This document shows, piece after piece, positions 56,272 to 64,000 of a stretch of 64,000 nt of DNA. The notes below the pieces were generated by a model, which saw nothing but the letters and a program-made list of their open reading frames with translations, was not told the DNA's origin and did not search any database. How positions within the stretch are numbered: the stretch's first letter is position 1; each line of letters starts with the position of its first letter. A program made the translations under genes and the position numbers. Location: contig OY726561.1 of assembly GCA_963383645.1 (NCBI GenBank), positions 28,314,826-28,378,825 of the forward strand, in the 5' to 3' direction. This DNA is from Muscardinus avellanarius (taxonomy: Eukaryota > Chordata > Mammalia > Rodentia > Gliridae).

Positions 56272-57025
56272 TATGATCTAAGCTGAATCCCTATGAGAAT
56301 TTCCATTGTGCTTAGAATTGATTATATTTATCTTATGATAATTGTGAAGTATCCCTTGAGGATCTTGACTTTACATAAAACACTTCCTTGTGCTTATAAA
56401 TATGATGCAGAGTTTCTATAATCTGTCACCTAGTCTTTATTTAGAACTGAATTAAGAATCATACCCTTGGCATACAGGCTGTCCTGTTCATAACTGCATT
56501 TGTGAACAGGAAGCTTTCTATAATGTAGCAACACGTATTGTGTGATAAGAATGGAATCTAGCAAATGCATGACTTCCTGGGATTAGACCTGAAAAAATTC
56601 TAGGAATTTAAAATGCAGAGGTATATTTGGTTTAAAGCAGAAAGAGTTATATGCAGATGAGTTTCTCCCCGGATAGCACCACATCCAAGCTGTTTTCATT
56701 TCACATTTGGCTATAGCTTCCATAAAGGCAAAGGCTGTGTATTAATCATGTATTAATCATGTTTAGCAATTTTCAGAACCTTGATGTCAGAACTAAAATA
56801 TGAATAGATTATTGTATATCAGAGTATGAAAAATTTTTGATAGAAGAATAAAGTGATAAATACAGGTGTTTATACAGGTAAATTAGACAAATAAAAAAGA
56901 TAAACTATATGATTTTTATGATATGGTTTTTCTGATATAATTTAACTCTTGAACATTTGTGTACAGTAATTTCCATGACTAACCTTCTTTTATATCTTCA
57001 TACTTAAAGAGTTTTGTGTTTGCAG

Positions 57026-57030
<5 letters not shown>
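56270..57030. other. Unique sequence
   Basis: No gene. A short tandem duplication 'gtattaatcat' occurs at about 56738-56760. Confidence 0.4.
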
Positions 57031-57064
<34 letters not shown>

Positions 57065-57137
57065 CAGGAGACTGAACCTAGGGCCTTGCACATCTAAATC
57101 AGTGCTCTACCACTGAGGTATATCCTAGTCCTAGACT
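57031..57137 (-). mobile_element. ID-like SINE, reverse, with (TG)n tail
   Basis: A (TG)n array (57031-57061) joins 'gactgaacctagggccttgcac..gtgctctaccactgaggtatatcc', the complement of a full ID-type tRNA-derived SINE with no B1 partner. Confidence 0.85.
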
Positions 57138-58954
57138 TTTTAATGAATAAAAAAATCTCTGAATTTGCTGTGCTTTTAGTGGTCCTAAGTTACCCAGAAA
57201 GATGGATTTTGTGAGGAAATTAACAAAGGTGTGCGGGTAAACATTGAACAACCAGTCTCAAAAGAAGAAGAAAAGAAATAACCCTAATTTGTAGCATTTT
57301 TGCTAGTTCTATGATTCACATATTTTGTTATAGCTTATTTTAAGATAAGGCAATGACATCACAAAGGTGGGTTTGAGGTTACAGAGTTAAAATAAATTTA
57401 TTCAATTTAATTTAAGCCAGCTTTAGATCATCACCAAAATAGATATTAAATAAATAATAATTATGAAATACTTTTTAAATAATCTTGTAAAATAGTGTCA
57501 ACTATATGCCCTTCTTAGGGTCATACTACATACATTAGTTTTCTGAATGCCCTAAAAACAGCCGGACTTAAAAAATCTATTATAATATATAAAATATGTA
57601 TATAATGTAGCTCCCTCTCACATTTATCTGACCCCTGGAATTTTTTTCCCCAGAAAACATTGAATGGTTTTCCCTAGAAAACATACTAACATAATTCAGG
57701 ATATTGATCATCAGGACCCTATTTAGGAAATATGGCCTTACCCAGACAATTCTAATATCACTAGACACATAGTAGACTTTAGTAATCACAGATTATTTTT
57801 AAAAAGGCAATCTATATAGAAAGGTTACGAGAAAAAGGAAAAAACAATATACAAGTAAATAGAGGAGATTGTTTTCTCTTTTATACCATGGGGTTATTGT
57901 TAGATAATTGTGCTACCATGCATGTGTTTATAATCTCAGAGTACCACTTATTGAGCACCTACTATATCTACAATGCTATTCATCACTAAGGCACGAGAAA
58001 TTTTTAGTGTTTAGCTTACTTACACGGGTAAGTACACCTTTAGGCAAGGCCACGTTGGATTAAATTTTGCATTGAGACAGAGGATAAAACAATAATCACT
58101 CTGAAATTCAGTTCAAAGGAACATTTAAATCCAAAATATCTTATTATATAAGTGGAGATTTTGTCACAAAGCACATACTGTACATATATATGATTCTACC
58201 ATTTAATACCTAAGTAATATTTTATAGAGCTATACTTTTCCCTTAAATATTCTCCTAAATATTCAAAGTTCCTATCCGTGTAATAATATATTAAAGTAAT
58301 AGCATTTTAATATTAATCAATCTGACTCTATTAGGAATGTTTACTTATGTCCACATTTGGCAAGTGAGTGTAATTTATGTTCAACATAAATATTCGTAAA
58401 ACCGAATATGTTATTAAAAAACAAAGGAGCAGAAAGGAGGCTAAATGTTACCTGAGAAAATATATAAACAATCCAACTATCTGTCCTGCAACAGATTTTA
58501 TGGCACAGCTCATTTTCCCTTAACCACAACTCACAAATTGTCATGCAATGTATAAATCTGAGTGTGTATTATTTTTATTTTGTTTTTCTTTGGGGAATTG
58601 ACAGGTAGCTTTTCTACTAAAGAAATATCTGGTACTTGATCTTGAGCATAAAGTATAATCAGAAAAACTCTAGTATTAAATTATTTTAGTGCTATCTAAA
58701 TTATTTAAATAAATTAGAATGTGGCTGTTTTAAGATAACATGTTCATTGCTTATACTATTGTATGAATTTCTATTATACTATAAAATAGTGGCATTTCAA
58801 TAGTTCATTTTCTATTTCATTTTTTTCTCATCATGTGAGAGAATAAATTTATGTATCTCAACACATTCAAGGAAACAAAACAGCATGCATATATTTACCC
58901 CTGAACACGTTTACCTAGTACAAAACAAGGCACCAATGTGGAGAAGACCCAGAA

Positions 58955-58985
<31 letters not shown>

Positions 58986-60039
58986 CTTTCTACTGAAAGC
59001 AGAAAATTGTCACTATCATGACCACAGACAATCACTTTTGCAAAGCTACAGGGAAATTTTCCTTTAAGATAAGTATTTGAAATGAATATACACACACAAC
59101 AAGACCATATGGTGCTCATTTATAGTAAAGTACATAGCTTGTCATTTAAGTGAGATCTCTGTTACAAACTACATGCAGTATACACATTTTATTCAGCCAC
59201 TTAATACCTCAGCTACAAAGAATCTTCTTGAGGGAAAAAAATGGCATTTCCCCCTAAATATTCAATATTAAATGTTCTTCTGAAAAAACCAATTGAATGA
59301 AAAACTGCCTTATGCCTTGTCCTGTGGATCATTCTTTCCTTTTTCATTTCCAAATTTTCACAGTATACTTGCAAACAATTTTTTTGTAGGGCAAATCGCA
59401 TAAAACCTCTATAGTTAATTCCACATAGTTGGAAGATGACAAAATCTGAGCTCCTTTAACATGGAGTGGTAGTACTTTGTCAGAGGAATGTTTTATCTAT
59501 GTTAATTAAACATATATTTTGCATTTTGTGTGGTTATTATACTGTTTCCCTTAATACTACAGAATATGCTACATTTGATATTTGTCATTTTTTTATTCAA
59601 ATAGCATTACCTCCTAGTATATAATATTACTAGACCCAACTTTAACAACTAAACATTTCACATAATGAAAAAAAAATACTTTATATTTGAATCTATAAAC
59701 TCAGTGCTATTTGAGCATTGGATAAAGTACAAAGGCATGAATTAATAGCAAGACTCTTGTCAGAGACTATTGGTTTTGTTACAGATTTGAATTTCTCATA
59801 ACTGCATTTTCAAAAGCAGAAGAAACCTTACACTTTCTTAAAACAGTACCACTACACCAAGGAAGTTTCTCAACATGAGAGCAAGCCACAAAATTGAACA
59901 TAAAAAGGGGAGAGTTTTGGACAGAACAGCAGAGAATCAGGTCAGCAAGAGAAGTTCACAAGACCATATATCTGTTTAATTTGGCAACAAAAAAGGAAAT
60001 ATTTTAAAATGATGCCCATGATAAAACTATATTGACAAT
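57138..60039. other. Repeat-poor unique sequence
   Basis: No gene and no recent SINE or L1. A short MIR-like phrase lies at 57940-57990 ('cttattgagcacctactatatc'). A run of about 27 T occurs around 58956-58982 without attached SINE sequence. Confidence 0.5.
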
Positions 60040-60073
60040 AGGCTGTATGGTCCCGCATTGAAAGGGGGTATCT

Positions 60074-60086
60074 TGACCCTTGACCT
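60074..60086 (-). promoter_or_regulatory. DR1 nuclear-receptor motif
   Basis: On the minus strand 'aggtcaagggtca' is a direct repeat of AGGTCA-type half-sites with one-base spacing. That is the DR1 arrangement bound by HNF4, COUP-TF or PPAR:RXR. A TATA-like box lies 7 bp downstream on the plus strand. Confidence 0.5.
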
Positions 60087-60093
60087 CGGTTCA

Positions 60094-60101
60094 TATAAAA
60101 G
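60094..60101 (+). promoter_or_regulatory. TATA-like box
   Basis: 'tataaaag' follows the DR1 motif and precedes the CpG-containing segment. A transcription start around 60120-60130 would fit its position. No exon could be defined. Confidence 0.35.
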
Positions 60102-61170
60102 CCTCAGAAATGAAAACTACGTCCATCATCGCTGTTTGTTTTATACAAATTTACTGTCTTTATCTAAACTCGAATAAGGAAAAAAAAACATTCTATTCTG
60201 AAATAGCCCAAGTCTGGTTCTTAATAGTCATGTGACTTTTTTTTTTTTTTCCTGCCAGCCATGTGCTCCGTATCATTTTACTCTGAAATAACTATGCGGA
60301 TTTCAGCTCAACCTGCCTTTGCTTATAATGCATGACATACCCCATGAGGGAGCCTGAGAACAGACTCCCTTGAAAAGCAAGGTTCTCATAGCTGGTCTGT
60401 AACCATGGAAGCAGATGCCGTTTTCTTCTTACCCTGCTTACCTCTTTGCAGCCTCGAGCTGCTCCCTATTGTTAAAAGGGGTACGCCTTGATTTTTCTTC
60501 ATCATGACCGAACTTGCCTCTTCTTCAAAGGGCATGATGCTGCAGGTCATTGGTCTAGACTGTTTGCACGGTCCAGAGAGCAGCCTTGATGTAACCCTTG
60601 CTCCGTCTGAGCCACGCCACCAGCAGTGCATCTGCAGACTGGAGGGGGACATTGGAGATCTGTATTTGAAAAGAAGTCTGTCTGATTTTGCCATTGTGCC
60701 TTTTCACTCATCGATCGAATGAATATCGAACCTTCTGTCGTTGCATGTGTGAAATAGATAGCTTAGCAAGCACTTTTGTGCCCAACCTGTGCAGTGGGCC
60801 AAAAGGTTTTCCTTTTAGTCTCGAGAATTTGTTCTTAAGACTTTATGAATTTTGTGCTGGCTTTAATGATTTCTCTGCCTTTATCCAACTGTTAAGGTGA
60901 CAGTTTTAGTTACTTCATCAACAGTGACTTTCTTTGGTGTTAGAATATTTTCTTTGCTGTCGGCTGTTTGCTTTATTTTGTAGCCTTTTCAAGGTCTTTT
61001 AGCTTAACTTGTTTAAAGCTGGAAGTGGGGTAATTTTGACCGTACTATTTATCAAAAAGTTGAGGTATCCTTCTAAGAAGGAGATGATATGAAGGTGTCT
61101 TATCATTTAACAGGCTTAATTCCAGAAAAGTGAACTTGAACTGCCTCGAGGTAATTTCAGTGATTTGTAA

Positions 61171-64000
61171 GAGTAAGTAAACCAAATAATCAAATTGATT
61201 TTAAGTTAAATAAAAATGTTGGATAAACTCTGTTTAAAAATATTTTTTTTCTATTTGTGTTTTGCCCCTTTAAAAATAAATTCTGAGAATAATATTCTGA
61301 AGCTTTGAAATATACTTAAAAGCACCTAAGTTCGTCATGGCTTATGAGAGCCACAGAAAATCACTATGATTTGGTGTGTTAAATAAATATATACTTATAT
61401 GCCTTATGGCATGATTTAATTTGAAAGTATACAATATGCAATTATCTTGTTTTTTATTTCTTAATACAAGAAACAGAATTAGAATTCATTGCTCCTCATA
61501 AATAACTGGTGTCAATAATATGCAATGGTAACTGTATCACCTGATAATTCTAAAGTGTATTCTTTTATTATGTCCTTAATAAAATCAGAATAATTTCAGA
61601 ATGCTTCCTATGCTTGTCTTTGGTATACTTCTTGGAAGCATTGTCTGTATGTCATTAGGTTTTGTTTTGTTTAGTTTTGAGAAACCAGTATTTCAGACTT
61701 TAAGGCATACCTATTTTCTCTAATTGCCACAGGCAAAGGGGAGGTCTGTGTCAGAATAAAGAAGGTTATTGTGACAGATGAAAATTCACAATCAGCACTC
61801 TTTTCATCCAGCCTTAAGTAGCAGAGGATTATTTCCAAGCTGAATTTTTGGCAGTATGTATGAGCTGATTTTATTAACACACAAGGATAAAGCAAAGGCA
61901 GAAAACTCTATTCCTCCTCAGCTGGGTGTGTTTATTTTGTGTGGATTTGTTTGGGGGTGTTATTTTGCTACACCTAAGATAGAAGATATTCTGGCCAGAA
62001 GAGAGTCTAACAAAACCGGGAGAGTAGCAGGGGAGGGTAGGAAATAAGAAACCTAGAGCAATAAAAGTTGTGGTTTTCTCTACTAGATGATGATAAATGA
62101 TGACTTTGATGCATTTCTACATTCTTTGGCATGCATATGAAATAAAGTCATATTTATTTTCAACAAACATATGAGCTGCAAAAGTAGGTAAATTTTAATT
62201 TCATGAGCTTAATTTCCGTTTTTAAGATTTTTTTGTCTTTTTCTTAATCCTGGTTACAAATAGTTTGTTAGATTTCCAGAAGCTGTCTCGTTTTATATGA
62301 GTTTAATATCAAACTTTAATTAAATAGATATGTATTTAAACATTTTACTTGCTTTCAATTGTTTCACTTTTAATGACAAGATTATTATTCAACATTTACA
62401 GCATTTTTTTTTTTACATTTATATACAGTGAATGTTGTCCTTTCTGTTTCTAGTGAGGTCAGATTTTAAATTCACTAAAAGAGAGGCAAAATAAAAATTA
62501 TTTGATAAATACTTGTACATCATAAGAAAATTTTGGCTATAAAATCCATTGTAATTCACTTGCTTTAGATAGATTTTTATTTATTAAACCATTTGAATTA
62601 GTTTTGGGAATTACTTGATTTTTATTTTCTACATTTTATTAGAACTATAGTTCAGGTAATGTTATAGCCATAAAAGAAAAAGTATGTGGTTGTTCTGTGT
62701 GCTAGCACTCCTACTTCTATAGAGCTGACAACATGGTGTTAATTCTCAACTATGTCATTGCCAATCATGCTTTGTTATTCCAAAAAGGCTTTTTAAAAAT
62801 CTAAATTCTAAATTGAGGTCTTTCTCAATTTATTGGATCTATTTCATATTGCAAATATTGTAATGAATAATTCAAATGAACTGAATTTATTTAGGTATTC
62901 TCTGAGAGAAGCCATAAAGACTATAATCCACAAATACTTGCTACATAGTCTTTTCTTAAAGCACAGTAATATGCTTCATTTCAGATGTGAATTATGCAAC
63001 TCAATCAACTAAAGTAATTTCACTTATTTAAGTTGGTTTTATTGCTGAAATTTAATAATATGTTCAATAAGCTTCTTTCATCTTAAAATTTAAGTTTACA
63101 AATTCTATTGCTACATTAAAGACTTGCTTCTGTTAACTGATTTTTTTTTATTTCACTGTATGATGTGACTGAATTCTTTACTTCCCCAAAGTAGTGATTT
63201 AAAAATAAAAGGTATAATTATTCTGCAACTGCAGAAAATATAAGAAATCATATAATTATTATTTGTTAATTAAAATAACAACCTTCTCCTGCCCTCCCTA
63301 CATAAGTGCTGAATCAATACATATATTTGGGCAATTCTTTTAAAATATTTTCTTACACATCTTGTTAATAAAAATAAGAATTTCAAAGAAAAAGCTTAAA
63401 GATAAATACAGAAGTATGGATAAAGCCAGAATATCTTCAGTATTTATTCATAGTTGCATGTTTTAATAATAAGAGATAAAATTATGTACATAACTACTTG
63501 TTATTTCATAATTATTGCTTTATCTATTTCTTTTAAATAACCATGTAATTTACTGTTGTAAAATATGAATCATTGATTAGTGATATTTTAAACTAAACCT
63601 AAGTGAAAGAAAAAACTAAGAATGATGAAGATGTTGAAGAAATTGTCCCAATGCTATGGTTCATGGTACAAATCTTTAAAATAATAAGTTTTATTTCACT
63701 CATAGTTGAACTTGGTATCAAACAATATGTTGAATGTTAATATCTAAAAGTAAAATTCGTTTGCACACCTTGAATATTATAAAATCTATGAAAATAAATA
63801 GATGAATTTGAAGGTAAGGTTTTATCTTATAATTGAATGACAACTCTTAAAAATCAACTTGCTGCACCTGAAAATGATGTTACCATATTGTTTTTAAAAA
63901 TTAACCCGAACATTCAGCATAGTGCTGAAAAATAGTCAAAATAGAGACCAATATGTTGTTTTCACATATGATCTCTGCATTGTCAGCCTCTTTTATCCCA
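61171..64000. other. AT-rich, repeat-poor unique sequence
   Basis: No gene, RNA gene or recent transposon is visible to the window end. Confidence 0.5.

Larger units (their letters stand above)
60040..61170. promoter_or_regulatory. Candidate regulatory block in repeat-poor unique DNA
   Basis: The segment stands out from AT-rich, CpG-poor neighbours. It has many CpG dinucleotides (for example 'atcgatcgaatgaatatcgaacc' near 60710), balanced base composition around 60400-60700, and a DR1 plus TATA-like pair at its left edge. Three small overlapping frames on both strands (60386-60900) have no recognised domain. They are best explained by the lower density of stops. A first exon of a non-coding transcript or a conserved enhancer would both fit. 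Confidence 0.35.

Noticed and set aside
58956..58982. Poly(T) run as the tail of a reverse processed pseudogene or SINE
   Set aside because: The adjacent sequence matches neither a SINE nor a gene that I recognise, and no flanking duplication was found.
60386..60900. Three small overlapping frames on both strands (up to 102 residues) as possible exons
   Set aside because: No recognised domain, no splice-site pair that defines an exon, and opposite-strand frames coexist. Lower stop density in GC-richer DNA explains them.

Overview
This window looks like nuclear DNA of a mammal, most likely a squirrel-related (sciuromorph) rodent. It is AT-rich and has no intact protein-coding gene that I can recognise. 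About forty copies of a dimeric SINE (roughly 190-230 bp) are present. The left monomer is B1/7SL-like ('ggcgtggtggcgcacgc...'). The right monomer is ID/tRNA-like ('gggagtgtagc..gaggtagaa..ccccagtaccacc'). This architecture matches the B1-dID SINEs known from squirrels, dormice and relatives. I cannot name the species. The L1 3' ends here ('tacaatgcaccaataaaa') differ from the squirrel L1 tail I remember, so a lineage such as mountain beaver or a dormouse is also possible.

Layout. 1-12.7 kb is mostly AT-rich unique sequence with scattered SINEs. 12.7-16.95 kb is an old L1 3' fragment split by a 3.35-kb L1-derived insertion. That insertion has a 5' UTR, a broken ORF1, an antisense ORF2-like segment and two tandem 3' UTRs, and it lies between perfect 15-bp target-site duplications (TSDs). 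17-27.2 kb holds L2, MIR, SINEs, three L1 3' ends and two LTRs that look MaLR-type. 27-34 kb is mostly unique with one candidate LTR, one more MaLR-like LTR and young SINEs. 34-39.5 kb is a SINE-dense, microsatellite-rich block with an antisense L1. 39.5-42 kb is unique and contains a perfect CTCF-type motif at 39921. 42.6-45.3 kb is another L1 relic. It carries a 930-bp composite retroelement with its own TSD (GC-rich 50-bp tandem repeats, a promoter-like middle and an L1-type 3' end) and a young SINE. 46-57 kb mixes SINEs, L2 and simple repeats. 57.1-64 kb contains almost no recent repeats. At about 60.0-61.1 kb it has a DR1 motif next to a TATA-like box, followed by a relatively CpG-containing unique segment, which is the best candidate for a regulatory element.

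The open reading frames long enough to notice are SINE or L1 shadows, microsatellite translations, or chance frames in AT-rich DNA. The biology worth following is retroelement: two non-autonomous L1-dependent composites, a young SINE subfamily with a canonical Pol III B box, and (TG/CA)n arrays seeded at SINE 3' ends. All family names come from remembered consensus patterns, not from a database search.
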